DNA from: Clostridiaceae bacterium OM02-2AC
GTDB taxonomy: Bacteria; Bacillota_I; Bacilli_A; Erysipelotrichales; Erysipelotrichaceae
DNA: 64,000 nt
Direction: 5' to 3'
NCBI GenBank assembly: GCA_003481775.1
Contig: QULU01000027.1
Location: forward strand, 1-64,000
Shown here in pieces: positions 34,169 to 43,792 of the stretch (the first letter of the stretch is position 1; each line of letters opens with the position of its first letter). Position numbers and translations under genes: made by a program. The notes under the pieces were generated by a model. That model made no database searches, was not told the origin of the DNA, and saw only the letters and a list, made by a program, of their open reading frames with translations.

Positions 34169-34804
34169 TTATTCCTTGACGATGATTCCCAGCAGCTGTA
34201 CCAGACGAAGTGCCTGCTGCTCGTTGACGATGACTCCGCGGATATGATCCATTGTCAGACTGATACCTTCAATGTCGCTGGAGGAAAGATCCATGCCCTT
34301 TAAATTCGTATTGTGAAACTCGCTCTCCCGCAAATCACAGCTGTCGTAAACTGTTTTCTGATACTCGCACTGAATGAAGCTCGCATTTGAAAAATTGCTG
34401 TTCTCAAAAATAACCTGCCGAAATCTGGAGCCTGACAAATTGGCATAGGCAGCCTTCAGATTAGTGAAAAGGGTATTGTGTATGACACAATCGCTGAAAT
34501 CGATTCCCATACAGCGACAGTTGCGGAAAACACAGCGGTGAATAGCTCCCTTGTTGAAATGCAGGTTTGACAGCTCGCAATTTTCAAACACGGTATCAAT
34601 CATATCGATTGCATCAAACTCACAATCCTCAAAAAACACATTACGAAAGACGCAGCCATCCAAATGCAAGGCAGTATACTCCTCATTGCTGATGGTGATA
34701 CCGTCAAATTCCATTCCTTCCACATAATTGTCCTCATCAATGCAGGCATACAAGCTTTGTGCCTTCGCATATGATGGGCGCAGGCGGGGCTGTACGATTT
34801 TCAT
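34169..34804 (-). CDS. Pentapeptide-repeat protein, Qnr-like layout
   Basis: This is a 211-residue protein. The ATG at 34804 follows AAAGGA; an earlier GTG lies closer. From residue 35 to 185 it is almost wholly pentapeptide repeats with Cys/Phe/Leu centres (CVFRNVFFEDCEFDAIDM, CELSNLHFNKGAIHRCVF, CDLRESEFHNTNLKGMDL). The length is close to that of Qnr/MfpA-type gyrase-protecting proteins, but I see no proof of that function. It is a chromosomal gene, separate from the element's pentapeptide protein. Confidence 0.8.
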   Translation of the reverse strand: MKIVQPRLRPSYAKAQSLYACIDEDNYVEGMEFDGITISNEEYTALHLDGCVFRNVFFEDCEFDAIDMIDTVFENCELSNLHFNKGAIHRCVFRNCRCMGIDFSDCVIHNTLFTNLKAAYANLSGSRFRQVIFENSNFSNASFIQCEYQKTVYDSCDLRESEFHNTNLKGMDLSSSDIEGISLTMDHIRGVIVNEQQALRLVQLLGIIVKE

Positions 34805-35177
34805 TATATCCACATCCTTTGGGTTCTATTGTACCGTATTCTCTTCGGTATGAAAAGAAAATCTCCGTAAAAATTTCAGCAACTGTTTTCCACTCATCGC
34901 TTTTCCATAGCGGTATTCGTATAAATTCCAAGGAAGCATCACCTTTTGCAGGCTGGAAAACCGCAGCAGACTGCTTGTACATTTTTTTTGTTTAATATGT
35001 CTCCTGTAGATCACTACCTGATCAGCGATAGCGATCCCCGGGCGTATGTACAGCAGACTCAGAAATAGAAGTCTTGTATTTCCAGGGAATCCTCTATATA
35101 ATGAAGACGTTGAAAAAACGATTGCGTATTTATGAAGGATATTGATAGAACGCAGTAGATAAAGGAAGGTACATATT

Positions 35178-37325
35178 ATGGAACATATCATACAGCCAAT
35201 GGCGGCTTCTTTGCATATCCAGCCGGAACAGATCAAAAATACACTGCAGCTGCTGGAGGAAGGAAACACCGTTCCATTCATTGCCCGTTACCGTAAGGAA
35301 GTGACCAAGGGACTGGATGAAGAACAGATTCGTGTTATTCAGGAACAATATGAGTACCAGGTGAATCTGGAAAAGCGCAAGGAGGATGTCAAGCGTCTGA
35401 TCGAGCAGCAGGGCAAGCTGACAGAAGAAATTATTGCATCAGTCAACGCCTGTGAAAAGCTTTCACAGGTTGAGGATATTTATCGTCCGTACCAGCAGAA
35501 GCGGAAAACGCGGGCAAGTGATGCGACGGCGCGTGGCTTGAAGCCGTTTGCGGAGTGGATGCTGAAGCTGCTGCGGGATGCGGATGTGAGTAAAGAAGCG
35601 AAGCGATATTTGAATGATAAGGTGCCCGATGTGGAGGCTGCCATACAGGGAGCTCAGGATATCCTTGCGGAAATGGCGAGTGATGATCCGGCTGTACGTC
35701 AGAAAATTCGCAGCAGTATGGAGCGCTATGGCAAGTTAACGACGAAGGAAAAGAAAAAGCATACCGATGAGAAAAAGGTATATAAAATGTATTATGACTA
35801 TAGCGAGCGTGTAACCACACTGGCCAGTCATCGTATCATGGCAATCGACCGTGGGGAAAAGGAAAAGGTGCTTGCTGTAACCATTGAATTTGATAAGGAT
35901 TACATCATTGACTGGACAACCCGCCGATTTACGAAAAAACGCCAGAGTCCGTGTGCGGCATATATCGAGGAAGCTGTGCGTGACGGGCTGAAGCGGCTTG
36001 CCTTCCCGGCGGTGGAGCGTGAAATTCGATCCCAGCTGAGTGAAAAAGCACACGAGCAGTCCATCGAAGTGTTCTCCCTGAATCTGGAACGTCTGTTGAT
36101 GCAGCCACCGATGAAAAACAAAATGGTGCTTGGCTTTGATCCGGCCTTTCGTACCGGCTGTAAGCTGGCTGTCGTAGATAAAAATGGAAATATGCTGGAG
36201 GTCAGTGTGATTTATCCAACGCCGCCCAATGCGAAAATCAAGGAAGCAAAGCAGAAAATGCTGCAGCTGTTACAGACCTATCCTATCGATGTCATCGCCA
36301 TTGGAAACGGTACGGCCAGCAGAGAGAGTGAAGCCTTTGTCGCTGCGCTGATCCGGGAATATCATTTGCAGGCTGCCTATACCATTGTTTCTGAGGCAGG
36401 GGCATCCGTGTATTCCGCAAGCAAGCTGGCACGGGAGGAATTCCCTGATCTGCATGTGGAGCAGCGCTCTGCCATTTCCATTGCACGCAGGATCATTGAC
36501 CCGCTATCCGAACTGATCAAAATCGATCCCCAGTCAATCGGTGTGGGACAGTATCAGCACGACCTTCCCACAGCCCGCTTAAAGGAACGTCTTGATTTTG
36601 TCGTTTCCAAGGCGGTGAACCGTGTCGGTGTCAATGTGAATACAGCGTCTCAGGAGCTGTTGAAAAATATATCCGGCCTCAGTCAGGCTACGGCGAAATC
36701 CATTGTGGATTATCGCAGGGAGCACGGCGAGCTGAAAAACAGAAAGGAATTGAAGAAAATTCCGAAGATCGGTGCTAAATCCTATGAGCAGGCAGCAGGC
36801 TTTTTGCGTATTGAGGATGGGGATGAGCTGCTGGATCGCACCAGTATTCACCCGGAGAGCTATGCCACCGCCAGAATGGTGTTACAGCAGCTGAAGCTCA
36901 GTGAACAGGATATGGGTAGTGAGCAGGCGCAGGAAGTGATTCAGCAGGCGGATGTGGATACATTGATTCGCACTTGTGACAGTGACCGTTATACGATTCA
37001 GGATATTCTGGAAGCGATTGCGACTCCGTTAAGAGATTATCGTGAGCGCTATGATGCACCGCTGCTGCGAAGTGATGTGCTGGAGCTTGAGGATTTGCAC
37101 ATCGGGGATCAGCTGGAGGGAGTTGTCCGTAATGTGGTGGATTTTGGAGCTTTTGTGGATATCGGACTGCATGAGGACGGTCTTGTCCATATCTCCAAAA
37201 TGAGCAGGCACCGTATTGCGCATCCAAGCGATAAGGTATCGGTAGGAGATATCGTGAAGGTCTGGGTATACAATATCGATGAGGAAAAGCAGAAGGTTCA
37301 GCTGTCACTGCTGCCGATGCAATAG
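35178..37325 (+). CDS. tex: Tex-family RNA-binding transcription accessory protein
   Basis: This 715-residue protein has a normal length for the family. Domains in order are an N-terminal helical region, a YqgF/RNase H-like domain (MVLGFDPAFRTGCKLAVVD near residue 318), tandem helix-hairpin-helix (NVNTASQELLKNISGLSQAT near 493), and a C-terminal S1 domain (QLEGVVRNVVDFGAFVDIGL to KVQLSLLPMQ). The start follows AAGGAAGG. Tex binds nucleic acids and affects transcription; it is widely conserved. Confidence 0.95.
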   Translation: MEHIIQPMAASLHIQPEQIKNTLQLLEEGNTVPFIARYRKEVTKGLDEEQIRVIQEQYEYQVNLEKRKEDVKRLIEQQGKLTEEIIASVNACEKLSQVEDIYRPYQQKRKTRASDATARGLKPFAEWMLKLLRDADVSKEAKRYLNDKVPDVEAAIQGAQDILAEMASDDPAVRQKIRSSMERYGKLTTKEKKKHTDEKKVYKMYYDYSERVTTLASHRIMAIDRGEKEKVLAVTIEFDKDYIIDWTTRRFTKKRQSPCAAYIEEAVRDGLKRLAFPAVEREIRSQLSEKAHEQSIEVFSLNLERLLMQPPMKNKMVLGFDPAFRTGCKLAVVDKNGNMLEVSVIYPTPPNAKIKEAKQKMLQLLQTYPIDVIAIGNGTASRESEAFVAALIREYHLQAAYTIVSEAGASVYSASKLAREEFPDLHVEQRSAISIARRIIDPLSELIKIDPQSIGVGQYQHDLPTARLKERLDFVVSKAVNRVGVNVNTASQELLKNISGLSQATAKSIVDYRREHGELKNRKELKKIPKIGAKSYEQAAGFLRIEDGDELLDRTSIHPESYATARMVLQQLKLSEQDMGSEQAQEVIQQADVDTLIRTCDSDRYTIQDILEAIATPLRDYRERYDAPLLRSDVLELEDLHIGDQLEGVVRNVVDFGAFVDIGLHEDGLVHISKMSRHRIAHPSDKVSVGDIVKVWVYNIDEEKQKVQLSLLPMQ

Positions 37326-37373
37326 AAAGAAATTTGCGGTTCTGTTGAACCGATGGATAAGAGTATTCATGAA

Positions 37374-37417
37374 AGCAGCCGTTAAGAACATTTGTTCAAA
37401 AAAACGGCTGCTCTTTT
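37374..37417 (+). terminator. Terminator after tex
   Basis: AGCAGCCGTT pairs with AACGGCTGCT, with GAACA/TGTTC inside, followed by CTTTTA. Confidence 0.75.
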
Positions 37418-37497
37418 ACAATTTCACATAATATTGTATGTGCAATGCAGGGGTTTTATAGTATAATAAACGTGTTCAAAACAAGGAGGACTATAGA

Positions 37498-38325
37498 ATG
37501 TACCAATTAGAAGATCTAAAGGGAAAAGCGAATAACATTCGCAAGAACATCGTTAAGACGGTTACAGAAGCAAAATCCGGTCATCCGGGTGGGAGTCTGT
37601 CTTCTGTAGAAATCGCAACGGCAATTTACTTTACACAGATGGATATCACCTCAGACAACGTGGCATCAACGAATAGGGATCGTTTTGTCCTGTCAAAGGG
37701 TCATGCTTCACCGCTGCTGTATTCCGTACTGGCAGAGAAAGGGCTGATCGAGGAGGAAGAGCTGTCAACGTTCCGTAAAATCAACTCCCGCCTGCAGGGA
37801 CACCCAAGCATGCGCAAGCTGCCTGGTGTCGATATGTCTACCGGATCACTGGGACAGGGAATCTCCTGTGCAGTCGGTATGGCACTGGCGAACAAATACA
37901 ACAAGGAAGACCACCGTATTTATACGATTTTAGGCGATGGGGAATGTCAGGAAGGCCAGGTATGGGAAGCTGCGATGGCGGCATCACACTACAAGCTGGA
38001 TAACCTTTTGGCATTCGTTGACCACAACGGTTTGCAGATTGACGGTAATGTAACCGATGTTATGAATCCAACACCGATTGATGAAAAATTCAAGGCATTC
38101 GGATGGAATGTTATCGTTCTGGAAAACGGAAACGATCTGGAAAGCGTAATTGCTGCCTGCGAAGAAGCGAAAACGGTCAAGGGAAAACCAACGGTTGTCG
38201 TAGCTCACACAGTTAAGGGTAAGGGCGTATCCTTCATGGAAAACAAAGCTGGCTGGCATGGAACTGCACCGAGTGCAGAACAGTGTGCGGAAGCAATTGC
38301 AGAACTTGAAGGAGGATGTAAATAA
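37498..38325 (+). CDS. Transketolase, N-terminal subunit
   Basis: This 275-residue protein carries the thiamine-diphosphate-binding half of transketolase. It has KSGHPGGSLSSVEI near residue 28, HASPLLYS, MSTGSLGQGIS, and the TPP motif GDGECQEGQVWEAAMAASHY near 147-166 with the closing Asn (DHNGLQ). It overlaps the C-terminal subunit gene by one base. Split transketolases of this type form a heteromer in the pentose phosphate pathway. GGAGG precedes the start. Confidence 0.95.
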   Translation: MYQLEDLKGKANNIRKNIVKTVTEAKSGHPGGSLSSVEIATAIYFTQMDITSDNVASTNRDRFVLSKGHASPLLYSVLAEKGLIEEEELSTFRKINSRLQGHPSMRKLPGVDMSTGSLGQGISCAVGMALANKYNKEDHRIYTILGDGECQEGQVWEAAMAASHYKLDNLLAFVDHNGLQIDGNVTDVMNPTPIDEKFKAFGWNVIVLENGNDLESVIAACEEAKTVKGKPTVVVAHTVKGKGVSFMENKAGWHGTAPSAEQCAEAIAELEGGCK

Positions 38326-39254
38326 TGGCAAAGATGGCTACTCGTGAAGCGTATGGAAAAGCGCTTGCTGAACTGGCAAAGGAAAATAAAAAAATTCTGG
38401 TACTGGATGCTGATTTATCCGGTTCCACAAAAACAGGAGAAGTAAAGAAGGTTGCTCCTGAACAGCATTTCAACTTCGGTATTGCAGAGGGAAATATGAT
38501 GGCTGCTGCTGCTGGTATGGCAACAAGCGGAAACATCGTATTTGCAAGCACCTTTGCAATGTTTGCAGCCGGACGTGCGTTTGAGCAGGTTCGTAACTCC
38601 ATCTGTTATCCGCACCTGAATGTAAAGGTATGTGCAACACATGCCGGGCTTACCGTAGGTGAGGATGGCGCAAGCCACCAGAGTGTTGAGGATGTTGCTT
38701 TGATGAGAAGCATTCCGGGTATGGTTGTTATTTCACCGGCTGACGGTGTGGAAACAAAGGCGGCTATCCGTGCGGTGGCTGCATATGACGGTCCTTGCTA
38801 CGTACGTCTTGGTAGAATGGCGGTAGAGGATGTTTATACAGAGGATACCCTGAATTTCCAGATTGGAAAAGGTAATGTTATCCGCAAAGGAAACAAGGTT
38901 GCGTTGATTGCAACTGGAATCATGGTGGAGGCTGCCATGAAGGCTGCGGATACCTTGAAGGAAAAAGGTATGGATGTAACGGTTGTTGACATGCACACCA
39001 TCAAACCGATTGATGAAGAGCTGATCGTTGAGCTGACAAAGGATCACGATTTGTTTGTAACCTGTGAAGAGCACAGTGTCATTGGTGGACTGGGTAGTGC
39101 TGTTGCCGAGGTTCTCAGCCAGAAAGCTCCTAAGAAGCTTGCTATGGTCGGAATCAAGGATACATTCGGTGAAAGTGGAACACCTGCTGCTCTGCTTGAG
39201 AAATACGGCCTGACTGCAAACGATATCGTTAAGGCAGTCGAAGACAATAAGTAA
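38325..39254 (+). CDS. Transketolase, C-terminal subunit
   Basis: This 309-residue protein holds the pyrimidine-binding and C-terminal domains. The catalytic Glu lies in FNFGIAEGNMMAAAAGMA near residue 50. FASTFAMFAAGRAFEQVRNS and the GEDGASHQSVEDVALMRSIP loop follow, then FVTCEEHSVIGGLGSAV. It is coupled to the preceding subunit by TAATG and has GGAGG upstream within that gene. Confidence 0.95.
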   Translation: MAKMATREAYGKALAELAKENKKILVLDADLSGSTKTGEVKKVAPEQHFNFGIAEGNMMAAAAGMATSGNIVFASTFAMFAAGRAFEQVRNSICYPHLNVKVCATHAGLTVGEDGASHQSVEDVALMRSIPGMVVISPADGVETKAAIRAVAAYDGPCYVRLGRMAVEDVYTEDTLNFQIGKGNVIRKGNKVALIATGIMVEAAMKAADTLKEKGMDVTVVDMHTIKPIDEELIVELTKDHDLFVTCEEHSVIGGLGSAVAEVLSQKAPKKLAMVGIKDTFGESGTPAALLEKYGLTANDIVKAVEDNK

Positions 39255-39269
39255 AGCATAAGAATAGAG

Positions 39270-39314
39270 AAGCTGTAGGATTTGGTTATCGGATAAAATC
39301 TTGCAGCTTTTTTT
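39270..39314 (+). terminator. Terminator of the transketolase operon
   Basis: AAGCTG-TAGGATTT pairs with AAATCTTGCAGCTT, followed by seven T. Confidence 0.8.
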
Positions 39315-39554
39315 CTGTACCAGCGCCGTTTTACAGGTGAGTAAAAAAAAGGGCATGATAGAAACGTGCTTATGCAGGTCATGATCAAAAGCCTGCAAAC
39401 AAGCGAAGATACATCAAGGGGGGAATGAAGCACAAGCATATGCTTGAGAATATGCTCGCTGTGAGAATATAGCGTTTAAAATATGGATAGAAAAGGAAGT
39501 ATACACTGTGCGAGATTGCTGTTTATGATTTTTTAAGGGTATAGCAAAGTGGAT

Positions 39555-39585
39555 AAAAAAAGCAGAACCGCCAGTGCGCTTCTGC
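39555..39585 (-). terminator. Second terminator downstream of the carboxypeptidase gene
   Basis: Read on the minus strand: GCAGAA pairs with TTCTGC (12-base loop), followed by a seven-base T run. Confidence 0.65.
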
Positions 39586-39606
39586 CTTGCTTTAGGGTAG
39601 TTGTAT

Positions 39607-39652
39607 AAAAAAAGATTTCATTTCTATTGAAGAATACAATAGAAATGAAATC
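39607..39652 (-). terminator. Terminator of the D,D-carboxypeptidase gene
   Basis: A perfect 15-bp stem (GATTTCATTTCTATT with AATAGAAATGAAATC, nine-base loop) is followed on the minus strand by a T run. Confidence 0.8.
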
Positions 39653-39707
39653 TCCTCTGGTATTTACCCAAAATCAGTAAGAACCTTTCGTGCATCCTGT
39701 CACTTTT

Positions 39708-40715
39708 CTACTTGTTTTTTTCATCTGCTATTGCTGTGTAAATGGCCTTTGCATCCATGACATTGCCATATTCTGTAGCACTGCCGCCTTCCTCAACAAG
39801 CGTTTTTTCTATTTTCTTTGCCTTGGCGCTGATTACCATATACTGTTGGCCATCCTTCATTCTGGCCACACTGATCAGACAATAGCCTGCCTCCGGTGTA
39901 AAGCCGCTTTTACCACCGATGATTTCACCGCCGGAAAATTTCAAATCATCATCGTAAAACAGCAGCGTGCTTTCAAGCTTCAATCCGTTTGGATGCTGCT
40001 TCGTGGCAGGAATCGTATAACGCAGAGTCGTCATCACCTTGCGGAAGGCGGGGTTTTTCCATGCGTGATCCATCATTTTTTTTATGTCCTGCAATGTCGT
40101 GTAATGCTGTTTATCATGCAGTCCGGTCGTATTTGTGAAATGCGTATGCAGCATACCCATACCGGCGGCTTTTTTGTTCATATCCTTCACAAAATTTGGA
40201 ATACTGCCGTTTAAATGATTAGCTAAAGCGTTTGCGCCATCTGCACCGGAGGGAAGAATCAGTGCGTATAAAAGATCCTCCAGTGTTACCTGTTCTCCTG
40301 CCTCCAGTCCTGCGACACTTGCATTTGCCTCCGCTAGACCTTCGATATCCTTTTCGGAAATTGTGATTTTTTTATGCAGATTCTCAATGTTATCCAGAGC
40401 AACGATTGCTGTGAGCACCTTGGTCAGGGATGCCGGAAACAGCTTGTCATCGCTGTTTTTTTCATAGAGTATCTGCTGATCCTGTAAATCGATCACCATG
40501 GCATAGTGGCTGTTCAGGGAAATGCCCTCCAGCCGTTTCTTTATGTTCTGCTGATTTGCATCAAGTCCTTGTCCTGTGACAGGGGTTGATGCTTCCTCCT
40601 GCTTCATGAAATCGGGATAATAGTCCTTGATTTGTATGTACATAGTGACGTCCAGAAACAGCAGAAGCAGGGCTGCTGCTGCCACAAGCCACCATCTTTT
40701 TCTTATATTTCGCAT
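39708..40715 (-). CDS. Membrane-anchored D-alanyl-D-alanine carboxypeptidase (S11)
   Basis: This is a 335-residue protein. The start at 40715 has GGAGGAG nine bases upstream. An N-terminal membrane anchor or uncleaved signal lies at 8-28. The active-site SLTK (Ser96) is followed by LPSGADGANA (SxN-type motif with Ala at the third position) near 155 and GGKSGFTPEAG (KTG-type motif) near 263. The enzyme trims the terminal D-Ala of peptidoglycan precursors outside the membrane. It is transcribed divergently from a VanR/VanS-like system, which suggests regulation by it. Confidence 0.9.
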   Translation of the reverse strand: MRNIRKRWWLVAAAALLLLFLDVTMYIQIKDYYPDFMKQEEASTPVTGQGLDANQQNIKKRLEGISLNSHYAMVIDLQDQQILYEKNSDDKLFPASLTKVLTAIVALDNIENLHKKITISEKDIEGLAEANASVAGLEAGEQVTLEDLLYALILPSGADGANALANHLNGSIPNFVKDMNKKAAGMGMLHTHFTNTTGLHDKQHYTTLQDIKKMMDHAWKNPAFRKVMTTLRYTIPATKQHPNGLKLESTLLFYDDDLKFSGGEIIGGKSGFTPEAGYCLISVARMKDGQQYMVISAKAKKIEKTLVEEGGSATEYGNVMDAKAIYTAIADEKNK

Positions 40716-40835
40716 TTCTGTCAACTCCTCCATTATCATATCACAGATAGTAAAATAGTCCATGACAAATATAGGAAAACGGCCTCTTAATTTTTTCTTA
40801 CATTACAAACTTGTCGCGACGGATGCTGCTGGATT

Positions 40836-40844
40836 TGTTATAAT
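40836..40844 (+). promoter_or_regulatory. Extended -10 promoter of the response-regulator operon
   Basis: TG-T-TATAAT lies 21 bases before the start codon at 40866. No good -35 is seen, which fits an extended -10 or activator-dependent promoter, for example autoactivation by the regulator. Confidence 0.55.
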
Positions 40845-40865
40845 AGAAACATGGAGGGATTTTTC

Positions 40866-41555
40866 ATGCAGACAAAAATACTGGTTTTAGATGATGAAAA
40901 GGAAATTGCAGACCTCGTTGCTCTGTATTTGAACAATGAAGGCTATGAAGTACATAAATTTTACGACAGCAAGGATGCGCTGGAATATATGAAAAGCAAC
41001 CGTGTTGACCTGGCACTGTTGGATGTGATGATGCCGGAAATCAGCGGATTTGAAATATGCAGGATCATACGGGAGAAATATATGTTTCCGGTGATCATGC
41101 TGACTGCGAAGGTGGAGGATGTGGATAAAATACAGGGGCTTTCTCTGGGGGCGGATGACTATATTACAAAGCCGTTCAATCCGCTGGAGCTGGTAGCCCG
41201 TGTCAAGGCACAGCTGCGCCGCTATAAAAAATATAACCCGTCACAGGAAAATGTGAATGTGATTGACTTTAAAGGGCTGATTATCGACAATGATTCCCAT
41301 CGATGCACCCTGTATGACGAAGTGCTTAATCTGACACCGATTGAATTTTCAATCCTGTGGTATTTATGCAAGAATCGTGGACGCGTGATCACCAGTGAAG
41401 AGCTGTTTGAGGCTGTATGGAAGGAAAAATATTTCGATAGCAACAATACGGTGATGGTGCATATCCGCCGTCTGCGTGAAAAAATGCATGAGCCGCCAAG
41501 AAATCCGAAATTCATTAAAACGGTGTGGGGCGTAGGATACCAGATTGAAGAATAG
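40866..41555 (+). CDS. VanR-like OmpR-family response regulator
   Basis: This is a 229-residue protein. The ATG at 40866 follows GGAGGG by seven bases. The receiver domain shows LDDEKE (acidic pocket), LALLDVMMPE (phospho-Asp), TAK and ITKPF (Lys). The C-terminal winged helix (RCTLYDEVLNLTPIEFSIL ... NTVMVHIRRLREKM ... KTVWGVGYQIEE) is of OmpR/PhoB type. The next gene's TTG start overlaps its end. Likely targets are its own operon and the divergent carboxypeptidase. Confidence 0.92.
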   Translation: MQTKILVLDDEKEIADLVALYLNNEGYEVHKFYDSKDALEYMKSNRVDLALLDVMMPEISGFEICRIIREKYMFPVIMLTAKVEDVDKIQGLSLGADDYITKPFNPLELVARVKAQLRRYKKYNPSQENVNVIDFKGLIIDNDSHRCTLYDEVLNLTPIEFSILWYLCKNRGRVITSEELFEAVWKEKYFDSNNTVMVHIRRLREKMHEPPRNPKFIKTVWGVGYQIEE

Positions 41556-42645
41556 CACCTATCGCAGATTGCGGAAGCATCTTGCATATCTGTATTTGTT
41601 TATGACTGCGCTGATTATGGGAATCATCGGCATTATCATTTTTCTGCTGGATCATTATGCACAGGTTTTCAGCAGTCAGGGAACCCTCAGTGATTCCGAT
41701 TTTCTGCTGTTTTATCTGAAGCATGAGCTGGAATTCAATCTGTTTCTGCTGGCGGCAGGGACAGCACTTCTTCTGTATCTGTTTGTGCTGCTCTTTTTTC
41801 AAAATCTGGACGTACTGCTTGATACCGTCCAGGGGAAGCCGGTGGAACGACTGCCCTTCAGCTATCGCTATCTGCCGGAAATAGAACTGGCCAGAGGAAG
41901 AATTCAGGATATGCTGGAGAAAAAGCAGCGTACCCGGCAGCTTTCAATTCAGGAAAAGGAGCATAAAAACGAGCTGCTGATGTATCTGGCGCATGACCTG
42001 AAAACACCACTGACCTCAATGATCGGTTATATTAACCATATTCTCGACCATAGGGTGGATCAGGAGCAGCTGGATACCTCGATTCGCATCACCTATGAAA
42101 AGGCGCAGCGTCTGGATGATCTGATTGATGAATTTTCGGAAATTCTGCGCTATGACGATAAGGTATCCCAGCTGGAAATCACCAGAATCGATTTGAACAG
42201 TATGCTGCAGCAGCAGCTGGCAGGCTTTTATCCGCTTATGGAGGAAAAGGGAATCCGTCTGCAGCTGCATCTGGCGGATCATATGGAAATCAGCGGAGAC
42301 TTTGATAAGCTGCAGCGTGTATTTGATAATCTTATGCGCAATGCCATCAACTACAGTATTCCGCAGACAGAAATACGGATTGCCGGTATGCTGTATGAGG
42401 ATGGGGTGCGATTGACCTATAGCAATGAAGGTGAGTCTATGGATGCCGCTTCCGTTCAGCATCTGTTTGATAAATTCTATCGGGCAGGCAGTGCTCGAAC
42501 ATCAACCAGCGGAGGTGCAGGATTGGGACTGGCTATCGCCCGAGAAATCATTGAGCTGCATCAGGGAAAAATTACAGCGGATATGGAGGGGACGACCATC
42601 ACCTTTACCCTGCAGCTTCCGTATGAACAGAAGGTGATGTTATGA
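41545..42645 (+). CDS. VanS-like sensor histidine kinase
   Basis: This 366-residue protein starts at a TTG inside the regulator gene. Two membrane helices lie at about 14-36 and 65-86 with a short extracellular loop. The HisKA motif YLAHDLKTPLTSM gives His150. The ATPase domain has FDNLMRNAINYS (N box), YSNEGESM and GGAGLGLAIA (G boxes). It overlaps the next gene by ATGA. The short sensor loop resembles VanS-type kinases that sense cell-wall stress; the ligand is unknown. Confidence 0.9.
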   Translation: MKNSTYRRLRKHLAYLYLFMTALIMGIIGIIIFLLDHYAQVFSSQGTLSDSDFLLFYLKHELEFNLFLLAAGTALLLYLFVLLFFQNLDVLLDTVQGKPVERLPFSYRYLPEIELARGRIQDMLEKKQRTRQLSIQEKEHKNELLMYLAHDLKTPLTSMIGYINHILDHRVDQEQLDTSIRITYEKAQRLDDLIDEFSEILRYDDKVSQLEITRIDLNSMLQQQLAGFYPLMEEKGIRLQLHLADHMEISGDFDKLQRVFDNLMRNAINYSIPQTEIRIAGMLYEDGVRLTYSNEGESMDAASVQHLFDKFYRAGSARTSTSGGAGLGLAIAREIIELHQGKITADMEGTTITFTLQLPYEQKVML

Positions 42646-43763
42646 AACGGGCGTATTTAAAAGCACTGCGCCGCCGGCTGATTATTAAATATGCATGCAT
42701 CATCATCGGAATCACGTTGGGAACGATTACACTGATCTATCTGTTCGATGATGTACTCAACGGTGTGGTAATCGACTTTATCCGGCTGTTTATGGAAACC
42801 GGAGATCCATTTGCGATGTTTCGCAAAATTTATATCATTGTTCTGCCGCTGCTCATTGTAGCTGCCATTATCCTTATGATTTATTTTCTATGTCGCGATC
42901 TTGTCAATTATATGCGCATATTGATGCGTGGGATGGAGGATGTCATGCGAAAGGATCGCTCCCGCTTTGATTTTCCAAAGGAAATGAAGGAGGCAGAGCA
43001 GCTAATCATGGCACTGTCGGATGATTATCAGAACTATCTGAAGGCAGCTGCGCAGGATGAAGAGAAGAAGAAGGATTTGATCTATCTGCTAGCACAGGAT
43101 ATCAAAATGCCGCTGTCCAATATTCTGATGTATCTGGAATTTCTGCATAAGGAAACGCGTATTTCCCCGGAAATTCAAAAGGATTTTGTCGTACAGGTAC
43201 TGCATAAATCACTGGATTTGGAGGATATGATCAATGAGTTCTTTGATATCACCCGATTTAATCTGCAATATGCGAAATGGAATCCCGAGCATATGTATTT
43301 GGATCGCATGATGGAACAGGTGGTTGATGAATACTATATGCTGATGGAAGAAAAGCAGATGGAGGTTTCCATGGAAAGCGGCAGCGGACTGGACCTGTAT
43401 GCGGACAATGAAAAAATAGCACGCGTCATGCGGGATCTTCTGCGTAATCTGGTAGAACTGGGGACGGTGGGGGCCACCATTCATATCCGGATGCAGGATT
43501 TCGATATGCGCTATGAGGTGCTCATGGAGGTGGAATCCAGACATCTCTCAGCATATCAGATTGCCCATATCTTTCACAATTATTATCGGCTGGAGGATGT
43601 GCATGGCGAGGGCAAGCTGCATGTATTGGGACTGGGCATCGCCAGACAGATTATGGATATGCAGAAGGGAACCCTGCGGGCCAGCTCCATTGACAGGCTG
43701 CTGAGCTTTACTGTCCAGATTCCCAAGGCTTTTGTACCGGGACGTAAGGAATCCGTGATATAA
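42642..43763 (+). CDS. Histidine-kinase paralogue lacking the phospho-acceptor His
   Basis: This 373-residue protein has the same plan as the kinase before it: two membrane helices (15-37 and 63-84), a HAMP-like linker, a HisKA-like region and an ATPase-like domain. The dimerisation motif reads LLAQDIKMPLSN, with Gln152 where the kinase has His. The G1 box is eroded (VESRHLS in place of an N-x-G pattern), though HVLGLGIARQI remains. It is probably a pseudokinase that modulates the neighbouring VanS-like kinase by heterodimerisation. A decaying duplicate is the alternative. Confidence 0.8.
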   Translation: MKRAYLKALRRRLIIKYACIIIGITLGTITLIYLFDDVLNGVVIDFIRLFMETGDPFAMFRKIYIIVLPLLIVAAIILMIYFLCRDLVNYMRILMRGMEDVMRKDRSRFDFPKEMKEAEQLIMALSDDYQNYLKAAAQDEEKKKDLIYLLAQDIKMPLSNILMYLEFLHKETRISPEIQKDFVVQVLHKSLDLEDMINEFFDITRFNLQYAKWNPEHMYLDRMMEQVVDEYYMLMEEKQMEVSMESGSGLDLYADNEKIARVMRDLLRNLVELGTVGATIHIRMQDFDMRYEVLMEVESRHLSAYQIAHIFHNYYRLEDVHGEGKLHVLGLGIARQIMDMQKGTLRASSIDRLLSFTVQIPKAFVPGRKESVI

Positions 43764-43792
43764 TACGATAGAAAGAAAAAGCAGGTGAAAAA

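Noticed and set aside
35443..37308. Long minus-strand frames opposite tex
   Set aside because: They are antisense shadows of a well-supported gene and have unnatural Pro/His/Arg-rich composition.
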